64,000 nucleotides of DNA, taken from positions 1 through 64,000 of the forward strand of contig JAKSDQ010000180.1 in assembly GCA_022360015.1 (NCBI GenBank). The letters are read 5' to 3'. Source of the DNA: Cytophagales bacterium (GTDB lineage: Bacteria > Bacteroidota > Bacteroidia > Cytophagales > Cyclobacteriaceae). This document shows positions 45,490 to 53,212 of the stretch, piece after piece. Numbering within the stretch: the first letter of the stretch is position 1; each line of letters opens with the position of its first letter. Position numbers and translations under genes: made by a program. The notes beneath the pieces were generated by a model. It searched no databases, had not been told where the DNA came from, and saw only the letters and a list, made by a program, of their open reading frames with translations.

Positions 45490-46482
45490 ATGAAGAAGAT
45501 TTTTTTAGTACTACTAATGGCGAGCTCGCTGCCAGTAGCCTTTGCCCAAAAAAAGGAAACTACCTATTGGGATAAAAAAAGCGGGCAGATTAAAAGTGAG
45601 GGCCTGCTTAACCGTAAAGGGTACAAGGAAGGCATCTGGAAAATCTGGTATAAAGACGGACAACTTAAATCACAGGAATCGTATGAAAATGGCAAAAGGA
45701 TTGGGGAATGCTCCTATTGGTACCCCAACGGGCAGTTAAAAAACACAACAGTGTATGTACCCAGCAATTATTTCCATGAGTTTAAAATTGAAAGTGAATC
45801 TATTCCGGACAACGGCGATTGGGTAAGTTATTATGCCAACGGGAAAAAGAAATCCGAAGGAAAATACCTGAATGGTGGCAAAGATGGCCGATGGATCGAT
45901 TACTATGAAAATGGCCTCAAGAAAAAGGTATATACGGTAGCCAGGGAATTGAAAAGTGGTCGATGGGAGGAATTTTATGAGAATGGTCAGCAAAAGAGTA
46001 CCGGGTTATACGAAAAAAATCACAAAATAAACGAGTGGAAGCATTTTCACGAAAACGGTCAGGTGAAAAGCATTGAATTATACAATGCCCAGGGGAAGTC
46101 AGACGGTAAATTTGTCTCCTTCCACGAAAATGGCCAGCCAAAGGAAAAGGGAATTTATATTGCAGGAAGAAAAGAAGGCCTTTGGCAAGCATGGCACGCC
46201 GATGGTACCCAGAAAGAGGAATCCAAATATATTGGCGGCAAATATGAAGGGGTTTACAAAACCTGGTATGAGTCGGGCCAGCTTTCACAGGAGGGTATAT
46301 ACCATTTAGGCCTTAAAACCGGTGAATGGAATGAATGGCATCCTTCCGGCCAACGCAGATGTAAGACCATTTATAAAAATGGCCTTAAAAATGAAAAGTG
46401 CCAGTTCTGGGACAATAACGGAAAGCTGATGAAGGAAATATTTTACAAAAACGGTAAAAAGAAGAAGGAAATCCACCTTTAA
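45490..46482 (+). CDS. MORN/YwqK-type repeat protein, secreted
   Basis: 330 residues with a signal peptide (to VAFAQ, about 20). The remainder is built of about eleven repeats of roughly 23 residues with the pattern G-x-W-x-x-(Y/F/W)-x-x-(N/D)-G-x-x-K-x-x-x-x-Y, e.g. GRWIDYYENGLKKKVYT and GRWEEFYENGQQKSTGLYE. This matches the 'toxin-antitoxin system YwqK family antitoxin' or MORN annotation in databases. Most such proteins in this phylum are of unknown function; the toxin-antitoxin label should not be trusted without a toxin, and none is seen. Coupled to the upstream gene. Confidence 0.85.
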   Translation: MKKIFLVLLMASSLPVAFAQKKETTYWDKKSGQIKSEGLLNRKGYKEGIWKIWYKDGQLKSQESYENGKRIGECSYWYPNGQLKNTTVYVPSNYFHEFKIESESIPDNGDWVSYYANGKKKSEGKYLNGGKDGRWIDYYENGLKKKVYTVARELKSGRWEEFYENGQQKSTGLYEKNHKINEWKHFHENGQVKSIELYNAQGKSDGKFVSFHENGQPKEKGIYIAGRKEGLWQAWHADGTQKEESKYIGGKYEGVYKTWYESGQLSQEGIYHLGLKTGEWNEWHPSGQRRCKTIYKNGLKNEKCQFWDNNGKLMKEIFYKNGKKKKEIHL

Positions 46483-46512
46483 TTGTCACCGTTCTTTTAT
46501 TGATTGGCGCAC

Positions 46513-46544
46513 TTTGCCGATTATCCGTTTTTTCCGTATCTTTG
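46513..46544 (+). promoter_or_regulatory. promoter of ilvE
   Basis: TTTG at 46513-46516, a 20-base spacer, then TATCTTTG at 46537-46544: a textbook Bacteroidota TTTG-N20-TANNTTTG promoter. The ATG is 35 bases downstream. Confidence 0.85.
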
Positions 46545-46578
46545 AGCCTCAGTCATTTCATTTTAAACTTCTCTTTTT

Positions 46579-47643
46579 ATGATTGAGACATCAGATATTA
46601 ATACGCATCCGGTTGCCAACTCAAGAATTAGTGAACTGGATTTTGACAATATTCCATTCGGAAGAGTCTTCTCAGATCACATGTTTGTCGCAGAATATGA
46701 TAACGGGGCTTGGAAAAATTTCGAAATCAGGCCTTACGAGTTTTTGAGTTTATCACCGGCCAATACCATTCTCCACTACGGGCAGTCGGTTTTCGAAGGT
46801 ATGAAAGCCTACAAAAACATGAAAGGGGAAGCTATCCTTTTTCGACCGTTAGATAACTTCGTGCGTCTGAATAAATCTGCTGTAAGAATGTGTATCCCGG
46901 AATTGCCCGAGGAGTTGTTTATGGGTGGACTGACTGAACTGATAAGGCTGGATGCACAATGGATTCCCGACCGGCCCGGTACCTCACTCTATGTGAGACC
47001 ATTTATCTTTGCTTCTGATGATTATATCGGCATCAGGCCATCTGATACCTATAAATTCATTATATTTACCTGTCCGGTAGGTGCCTACTACAGCCAGCCT
47101 GTAAGCGTGAAAATCGAAACCAAATTTTCAAGGGCCTTTGAAGGAGGCACCGGCTATGCAAAGACCGGTGGTAATTACGCTTCATCATTGTTCCCTGCCA
47201 TGCTGGCCCAGGAAAAGGGTTATCACCAACTGGTTTGGACCGATGGCAAATCCCACCAATACATTGAGGAATCAGGCACCATGAACGTGATGTTTGTCAT
47301 TGACGGCAAATTGATCACCCCCCCTACCGGCGACACCATTTTAAAAGGCGTCACCAGGGACAGTGCCTTAACCCTTGCCAGGGATTGGGGTTACACCGTG
47401 GAGGAGCGTAAAATTGCCGTGGATGAAGTGGTCGAAGCCCTCAAGGCAGGCTCGGTCCAGGAAGCTTTTGGCACCGGTACCGCCGCCACCATCGCCCAGA
47501 TCGCCGAAATTGGTCATGAAGGGGTTGATTATCAACTGCCTCCGGTAGAAGGCAGAATCCTTTCCAACAAAATCCTGGCAGTCCTGGATGACATCAAACT
47601 GGGAAAAGTTGAAGACAAATTCAATTGGATTTACAAGGTTTAA
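46579..47643 (+). CDS. ilvE: branched-chain amino acid aminotransferase
   Basis: 354 residues, the longer (type II) bacterial form. The PLP lysine is in GGTGYAKTGGNYASSLFP, and other marks are ILHYGQSVFEGMKAY, LYVRPFIFA, EESGTMNVMFVI and EAFGTGTAATIAQIAEIG. It carries out the last step of leucine, isoleucine and valine synthesis and the first of their breakdown. A consensus promoter lies directly in front. Confidence 0.96.
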   Translation: MIETSDINTHPVANSRISELDFDNIPFGRVFSDHMFVAEYDNGAWKNFEIRPYEFLSLSPANTILHYGQSVFEGMKAYKNMKGEAILFRPLDNFVRLNKSAVRMCIPELPEELFMGGLTELIRLDAQWIPDRPGTSLYVRPFIFASDDYIGIRPSDTYKFIIFTCPVGAYYSQPVSVKIETKFSRAFEGGTGYAKTGGNYASSLFPAMLAQEKGYHQLVWTDGKSHQYIEESGTMNVMFVIDGKLITPPTGDTILKGVTRDSALTLARDWGYTVEERKIAVDEVVEALKAGSVQEAFGTGTAATIAQIAEIGHEGVDYQLPPVEGRILSNKILAVLDDIKLGKVEDKFNWIYKV

Positions 47644-48010
47644 CAACCTCCCAACTTTTACTCTTGGCAAACGTAAAAGCTAAAACAAACTGACTCAACA
47701 GCTAAACCAAACAGGTGCAAGCATTCGGAACCAAGATATAGTAAGTACAAGTGTCTAAATGCAGGATATAGTAAAAACTATGTCCTGTTGGTGCTTGTTT
47801 ACGTAGTACGCCCCCCCAACCGTTAAAAACTTTTGCTTCAAAATGAGACAAGTTTGTGACTTGCATCCGAAAGGTCGAAATTAAAAACATTACTCATTTC
47901 CAGCTTCAGTCAAAGCCTGAAACCTAGACTCTATTTTTAGTCGTACAACCTATTAAATCAATTATAACACAAATAGACAACCGCCAAGCCAGATTTTTCA
48001 TTATACATAC
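47644..48010. other. intergenic with a hairpin
   Basis: About 367 bases. CAGGATATAGT (47762-47772) and ACTATGTCCTG (47777-47787) form an 11-bp stem with one G-T pair and a 4-base loop; it has no U run. No gene seen. Confidence 0.4.
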
Positions 48011-48526
48011 ATGCCCAAACACATTAAGTACTTCCTGATCCTATCCCTCACCTTCTACCTCCACCAAACCTCCGCGCAGGGCCACAAATACCTGCTTCTG
48101 GAAAAAGGAGCCAGCAGGAAAAAAATCAGGATTTACCCCGGTTCCGACATCACGTTAAGATTCCACAGCGAAGACCGCTTCTACACCCGGCAAATTAAAG
48201 ATCTATCAGGAGAACTGATTTTTTTCGAAAATGCTGTCGTCAAAACTACCGAAATTGCTGAAATTGATATCAGGGCCCATAGACAAGGCTCCACCCTTTT
48301 TGTTGACCTGGGAAAAAAACTTCCAATCGCCGGTGCCGGCTATTTTGTAATCGATAATTTTAACAGGACGGTGGTCATGAATCAGCCTTTCAACATCGAT
48401 CGAAAAGTGGTAAGGACAAGCAGTATAATGATTGGAGTGGGGCTCCTGTTCATTCTAGCTGAAAAAAAAACTTTTAAAGTCCGGGGCAGGAACCGGCTTA
48501 GCATCGTAAACTTACTTCAGGAGTAG
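48011..48526 (+). CDS. secreted hypothetical protein with C-terminal hydrophobic segment
   Basis: 171 residues: signal peptide (FLILSLTFYLHQTSAQG), a soluble middle with HKYLLLEKGASRKKIRIYPG and a hydrophobic segment near the C-terminus (about 135-150: SIMIGVGLLFILAE). A probable membrane- or periplasm-located protein of a type frequent in this phylum. No function known. It ends 74 bases before prfB. Confidence 0.6.
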   Translation: MPKHIKYFLILSLTFYLHQTSAQGHKYLLLEKGASRKKIRIYPGSDITLRFHSEDRFYTRQIKDLSGELIFFENAVVKTTEIAEIDIRAHRQGSTLFVDLGKKLPIAGAGYFVIDNFNRTVVMNQPFNIDRKVVRTSSIMIGVGLLFILAEKKTFKVRGRNRLSIVNLLQE

Positions 48527-48566
48527 AATTACCAGGATTAAAATATATATTTTCGTCGCGACTGCT

Positions 48567-48574
48567 TATATTTG
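48567..48574 (+). promoter_or_regulatory. predicted -7 element in front of prfB
   Basis: TATATTTG matches TANNTTTG and lies 26 bases before the prfB start. No good -33 element at the expected distance. Confidence 0.4.
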
Positions 48575-48599
48575 GATTTTATTAACGCAAATTTTAAGT

Positions 48600-49677
48600 A
48601 TGACGACAGATCAGTTAAAAGATTTGAAGGCGCGCATAGAGGCCTTAAGGAGGTATCTTTGACTATGATAACAAAATAAAGGAAGTAGAAGAAGAAGAAA
48701 ATCTCACCACCCAACCCAGTTTCTGGGACAATCCCAAAGAAGCCGAAAAGATTCTGAAAAACATTAAGTCCAAAAAAATCTGGACAGACAGTTTTGAATT
48801 GCTCAAAGGCAAGATGGAGGACCTGGAGACTTTACATGAATTTCATGAACTGGGCGAGGCGACGGAGGAAGAAATCGATGAGGAATATCAGCAGTCCCTG
48901 GAGACGCTGGAGGAACTGGAGTTCAAAAAAATGCTAAGCAATGAGGAAGACCAGCTTAGCGCCATGATAGAAATCAATCCCGGAGCCGGTGGCACTGAAA
49001 GTCAGGATTGGGCAGATATGCTCAATCGTATGTATATTATGTGGGGTGAAAGCAATAGTTATGGTGTAAAACAGGTCAACTACCAGCCCGGTGATACGGC
49101 AGGTATCAAATCCGCCACTCTAGAGATCAGCGGCGATTTTGCCTATGGAAACCTGAAATCCGAAATTGGCGTCCATCGACTGGTACGGATATCCCCTTTT
49201 GACTCCGGGGGTAGGCGACACACCTCTTTCGCTTCCGTTTATGTGTATCCTGTGGTGGATGACAATATAGAAATTACGGTCAACCCCGCCGATATTACTT
49301 GGGAAACCTTCCGGTCAGGTGGTGCTGGCGGGCAAAATGTAAATAAGGTGGAAACGGCCGTCAGGCTACGTCACGCCCCTTCCGGCATTATTATAGAATG
49401 CCAGCAGGAAAGATCGCAGCTACAGAACAAGGAAAAAGCTTTGAAAATGCTGAAATCCAAGCTTTACCAGCTAGAAATCGAAAAGCGGAACGCAGAGAGG
49501 GACAAAATTGAAAGCAGCAAAATGAAAATCGATTTCGGTTCCCAGATCCGGAACTACGTCTTACACCCTTACAAACTCATCAAAGACGCCCGCACTGGCT
49601 TAGAACGTACTGACGTCCAAAACGTCCTCGATGGCGACCTAAACGACTTCATTAAAGCTTTCCTTATGAGCCAATAA
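48600..49677 (+). CDS. prfB: peptide chain release factor 2 with programmed +1 frameshift
   Basis: The start ATG 48600 gives a 20-codon first frame ending at TGA 48660-48662. Just before it lie AGGAGG (a Shine-Dalgarno-like stimulator) and CTT TGA C, the classic prfB slip site, which shifts to the frame starting GAC at 48661. The full product is about 358 residues. The GGQ catalytic motif is in [20 protein letters not shown] and the RF2 stop-codon-recognition region is present ([13 protein letters not shown] upstream). RF2 releases peptides at UGA and UAA; low RF2 favours the shift, so it regulates itself. Confidence 0.97.
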
Positions 49678-49765
49678 ATTGAGTGTGAGTTTGGGTGTGA
49701 AGAGGTATTATATGTGAACCCCTCTTTGTTTAATTAAAGAAAATATCCTCTAAATACTATTTTGA

Positions 49766-49809
49766 AGTGTAAATCCTACGAAATTTTAGTGTAAACCCTA
49801 CGAAATCTT
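49766..49809 (+). repeat. 22-bp tandem direct repeat
   Basis: Copy 1 (49766-49787) agtgtaaatcctacgaaat + ttt and copy 2 (49788-49809) agtgtaaaccctacgaaat + ctt differ at two positions. No similar unit was seen elsewhere in the window. Confidence 0.7.
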
Positions 49810-49880
49810 TCAAATGCTATTGACTTTAATACTCCTACCTTCTACCTTCACCAATGTAATTCAACGAGCAACCAGGTAAA

Positions 49881-50430
49881 TCCGCCGAAGCTTTAGCTTA
49901 ATTAGGCGAGTCTTCTGAAGTTTTAGCAAACGTGGTTCGACCATTAAGTAATCAAAACAGTCAACAAAACACAAAACCGGTCATTAAGAACAGCTATGAA
50001 CAATGAAAACAATCAACTTAAAACTAACTTCAACCTTGCCCGCTGTCGCCAAGGCGACGGCGGGCGAAGCTAATCCAACTAATGATCAAAACAAATAACT
50101 ATTCTCCCCAATCCCTAAGCCCCGCGCCCATTTTCACCTGGGCGCCGCGGGCGGGGGGATAAATGCCTCAGCAGGTAAAAAGGAGAAGATAAAGCAAAGT
50201 CCCAATTTTTGTTAACACTTTGCGAACAACATTAACCAGAAAAAAGAAAGCAATGGAAAATATAAGGAAAAAACACAATTTCACTACCAGCTCCGCCCGC
50301 CATAGTTTTAGCGAAGGCGGGCCATTATAAAACGACGGTCTCTTTAATTGTAAAACACGATAACCCAGCTTGCCCCACAAAAGCCTTCACCATCGGCCGT
50401 AACCTTTGGCGAAGGTCCCAACCAGGCATC
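49881..50430. repeat. cluster of GC-rich hairpin (REP-like) elements
   Basis: Several GC-rich inverted repeats in otherwise AT-rich DNA: 50038-50065 (GCCCGCTGTCGCC/GGCGACGGCGGGC, loop aa), 50121-50156 (GCGCCC/GGGCGC), 50295-50322 (GCCCGCC/GGCGGGC with a TTTAGC loop) and weaker ones at 49881-49935 and 50380-50420. They share CCGCC.. and AGCGAAGGCGGGC-type words, the look of dispersed REP-like elements of cytophagalean genomes. Confidence 0.65.
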
Positions 50431-50549
50431 GGGTACGGAAACGAAATTAATTAAAAGCTCAGATCTGAATATCTGTAACTCCCAAATGGAAATTGCCAGC
50501 TAACCCTTACGGGTTAAACAAAAAACAACAATTAAAACCAGTTTATAAA

Positions 50550-51035
50550 ATGTTATCAACCGCAACCATCATCAGCCAACTAAGATCCGAGAAGGTAAAA
50601 AAGATCGCTCTTGAGATTATATGTTTTTTGTTTATTCTACTTTTCGTCTATGCTGCCGTAGTTAAGTTAAAGGATATTCAAAAGTTTTCTGTACAGATCG
50701 GGCAATCACCATTATTGACTGATTTTGCGGGTATATTAGCCTGGACTGTCCCATTTTCCGAATTGTTGATTGCTGGGATGCTTGCGACTTTACGTTTCCG
50801 TAGAGTAGGTTTATATGCCAGTTTTAGCCTTATGATGACATTCACTGTTTACATCACGGCTATATTAATTATTGATGAAAACATCCCATGTTCTTGCGGA
50901 GGCGTACTGGAGAGTATGGGTTGGACTGAGCATTTAATTTTCAATATTGGATATGTGATGTTGGGATTAATGGGTATTTTTTTGAACTCTTCTTTGCTAG
51001 AGACTGGCGTACGTGGGATAAAGGGAGGAAAATAA
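50550..51035 (+). CDS. MauE/DoxX-like redox-associated membrane protein
   Basis: 161 residues from ATG 50550 (an open frame from TTG 50493 is less likely). Four transmembrane helices: LEIICFLFILLFVYAAVV, ILAWTVPFSELLIAGMLA, GLYASFSLMMTFTVYITAIL and LIFNIGYVMLGLMGIFL. A C-x-C pair (C114, C116; IPCSCGG) sits at a loop after helix 3, as in the MauE/DoxX group whose members help to form or shuffle disulfides in the periplasm. It lies 198 bases before the first of two small cysteine-containing secreted protein genes, which makes a role in their oxidation plausible. Confidence 0.78.
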   Translation: MLSTATIISQLRSEKVKKIALEIICFLFILLFVYAAVVKLKDIQKFSVQIGQSPLLTDFAGILAWTVPFSELLIAGMLATLRFRRVGLYASFSLMMTFTVYITAILIIDENIPCSCGGVLESMGWTEHLIFNIGYVMLGLMGIFLNSSLLETGVRGIKGGK

Positions 51036-51233
51036 TTAAACTAAAAATTAAGTTTGGCACTTGTTCATTTTGTATTGTTTCCTAATAGGAAATTGCTGCC
51101 AAAATTCTCCACTTTAAAGCCTTGGAAATACATAGAAAAAACTAATTAAAGATATTTATTAGCGCGCAATAAATCAGGGGAATCCGAAAACCTGTAAAAA
51201 GAGTAGGAATATTCAACCTTAAAATGTACAATC

Positions 51234-51509
51234 ATGAAACCTTTAAAAAATGTTTTAGTAGCCTTAGCTTTTGTATTTGCGTTTGGTGCGGCTTATGCCC
51301 TTGATACTGCCGCTGACCCTAGAGGACAGCACTCAACTTTGGGATGTATTAGTGGTATAATTGAACAGCCTCAAACCTGTCTAACCACCAATTCAGGACC
51401 TCAGTGTACTGTAACTGTGGGTCAATTTCCTCAACCGGTAGAGATCGGAAAACTGGCGTATGAGGGTAATAACTGTGGTAATCCTTCATTTGCTCTAAAA
51501 AGGCCATAA
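51234..51509 (+). CDS. small secreted four-cysteine protein (DUF6520-like), copy 1
   Basis: 91 residues: signal peptide (VLVALAFVFAFGAAYA, cleaved about residue 22), then a ~70-residue mature part with exactly four cysteines (C38, C49, C58, C81). Motifs shared with copy 2 at 52848: E/QHSTLGC, CLT-x-N-x-G-x-x-CTVTVG, GK-x-AYEG-x-NCGNP, and a basic end. The pattern fits small secreted Bacteroidota proteins annotated DUF6520. Two disulfides are likely. A TAAGTTTG -7 element is at 51049-51056, giving a leader of ~170 bases. The product could be a surface peptide, signal or substrate; unknown. Confidence 0.72.
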   Translation: MKPLKNVLVALAFVFAFGAAYALDTAADPRGQHSTLGCISGIIEQPQTCLTTNSGPQCTVTVGQFPQPVEIGKLAYEGNNCGNPSFALKRP

Positions 51510-51588
51510 ATAGGTCTTAAATTAAAGGATGGTGGTGTATAAATCACCATCCTTCCTTTAACCAATTTTGCCTGAACCATAATTGCAA

Positions 51589-52698
51589 ATGAACAGAAAA
51601 ATTCTAATCTTAATTATTAGTGTCCTAATTTTTAGCGTTGCCCTAATTACTCTTTTGTATATACTTTCCAATAATCAAGATCACAATAACTTTTTTCGTG
51701 AATTTCCAACTGAACCAATCTTGCTATCAAATACATTTGATGTTAAATATAATTCTTATTATTTGGCTGGTGTTAGTTCGGATTACGTTTATTTAGGAAA
51801 CAAAACTGCTCAACTTCATCTTTTAATAGTTAACACATATAAAATGGATACAACCCATAATCAGATATATGTTGAAAACCTTGAAAAATTAGGGTTAACA
51901 TCGGTATTCGTAAAAGTTGACTCTCCTTACTTTTATTTGGTAGATGGCCTTAGACCCGCTATTTTACGAGGAACTTTAGAGAAGTTAAAAGCTACAAGAT
52001 ATATTTATGATAGCGTATTTTTTAATGAATTAGTACCTATAAGTCGTACCTCTTTTGCATTAAGAACATTAAATAATCACAATGAAAATATTTTTGTAAA
52101 ACTAAAAATTGACACACCATATGTTGTTTTTTTTCCAGGAATATTAAAAAAGCAAATAGATGGAATGTTTTGTACTGATGGTATGCTACATCACAATCCT
52201 TATCTAAATCAGCTTACATACATCTATTATTACCGAAACCAATTTATTTCATTGGATACATCTTTTAATGTTTTGTATAGGGGCAATACTATTGATACAA
52301 CCACCAAGGCTAAAATAAAAATAGCAAAAATTAGATCAGACAATTCAATCACTATGGCAGCCCCTCCACTTATTGTCAATAAAAAAAGTACAATATTTAA
52401 AAATCTCCTGTTCATAAATTCAAATTTGATTGCGGAAAATGAAAATCCTAAGAATTTTGATGAAGCTTCAGTTATTGATATATACAATTTGATCAATGGA
52501 GTCTATTTGTTTAGTTTTTATATTCCTAAATATAAAGGATATAAAATGTCCAGCTTTAAAGTTTATAAAGACAAATTGATTGCCCTACATGATCATTATC
52601 TCACTATTTATCAATTAAATGCGGACTATTTTGGTCAAAACCTAAATCTTTCTAGTTTTAATCAAATTAAAGCTAATTTAAGTCACGAGGCAAATTAA
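51589..52698 (+). CDS. membrane-anchored hypothetical protein, propeller-like
   Basis: 369 residues from ATG 51589 (TTG 51583 is the other option). One N-terminal membrane anchor (ILILIISVLIFSVALITLLY), then ~340 periplasmic residues with repeated beta-strand patterns (YYLAGVSSDYVYLGNKTAQL, TSFALRTLN, KVYKDKLIALHDHYLTIYQL) that suggest a beta-propeller. No catalytic motif seen. It sits between the two paralogous four-cysteine proteins, so its partner may be those proteins. AT-rich codon use sets the group apart from the housekeeping genes. Confidence 0.68.
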   Translation: MNRKILILIISVLIFSVALITLLYILSNNQDHNNFFREFPTEPILLSNTFDVKYNSYYLAGVSSDYVYLGNKTAQLHLLIVNTYKMDTTHNQIYVENLEKLGLTSVFVKVDSPYFYLVDGLRPAILRGTLEKLKATRYIYDSVFFNELVPISRTSFALRTLNNHNENIFVKLKIDTPYVVFFPGILKKQIDGMFCTDGMLHHNPYLNQLTYIYYYRNQFISLDTSFNVLYRGNTIDTTTKAKIKIAKIRSDNSITMAAPPLIVNKKSTIFKNLLFINSNLIAENENPKNFDEASVIDIYNLINGVYLFSFYIPKYKGYKMSSFKVYKDKLIALHDHYLTIYQLNADYFGQNLNLSSFNQIKANLSHEAN

Positions 52699-52847
52699 TA
52701 TGTGTCGTTTGCTACATCAAAAATCAACTTTTAATATCTATTAATTGAATTGAAAAGTTTAAATAAAATCACAATTTCTTTAAGCCAGTTATAAATTAAG
52801 TCAAAAGGTAAGACCATAAAAAATCCAGTTTTTGAAATAGTAAAATC

Positions 52848-53132
52848 ATGAAAAACCTAAGAATTATTTTAACTATTGTTGCCTGTATTATTACAATAAC
52901 CCCCGTTTGCTCCTTTAAAACAAATTCCTTAGTAGATACTTACGGAGAGCATTCAACTCTAGGTTGTGTTCTAGGAGCTTTGGAATACCCTTGGATGAAT
53001 TGTTTAACTAGTAATACTGGGAGTTATTGCACTGTAACTGTAGGTTCAGGATTACAAATCCAAACCGGCAAAATAGCCTATGAGGGTTACAATTGTGGAA
53101 ATCCAGTTAAAATATTAAGAAGACCATTTTGA
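52848..53132 (+). CDS. small secreted four-cysteine protein (DUF6520-like), copy 2
   Basis: 94 residues, a paralogue of the protein at 51234. Signal sequence (IILTIVACIITITPVCS) and a mature part with C40, C52, C61, C83 in the same spacing and motifs: EHSTLGC, NCLTSNTG, CTVTVGSG, GKIAYEGYNCGNP, RRPF. Signal regions differ but the mature core is strongly alike, which speaks for selection on the mature protein. It faces the TlpA-like gene across 80 bases. Confidence 0.72.
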   Translation: MKNLRIILTIVACIITITPVCSFKTNSLVDTYGEHSTLGCVLGALEYPWMNCLTSNTGSYCTVTVGSGLQIQTGKIAYEGYNCGNPVKILRRPF

Positions 53133-53212
53133 TACGCTAAGTTAATTTAGAAACTCTGTTAAAATTAAAATTTTAGTATAACTCATTTCTAAATAACAAA
53201 GATATTTTATGA

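Larger units (their letters stand above)
49678..50549. other. long repeat-rich intergenic region
   Basis: About 870 bases between prfB and the MauE-like gene. It holds a 22-bp tandem direct repeat and a cluster of GC-rich hairpins (listed separately). The short frames here, such as 50168-50380 on the minus strand, are translated repeats and not genes. Confidence 0.6.

Noticed and set aside
45490..46482. YwqK 'antitoxin' as part of a toxin-antitoxin system
   Set aside because: The repeat protein has a signal peptide and no toxin gene lies beside it; the family name is misleading here.
50168..50380. 70-codon frame on the minus strand
   Set aside because: Its N-terminal half (GPPSLKLWRAEL) is the translation of the GC-rich hairpin at 50295-50322, a typical false gene over a repeat.
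50550..53132. RiPP or bacteriocin biosynthesis cluster
   Set aside because: The small proteins have Sec signal peptides and four conserved cysteines, but no modification enzyme (LanB/C/M, radical SAM, YcaO) or peptidase-ABC exporter is nearby.
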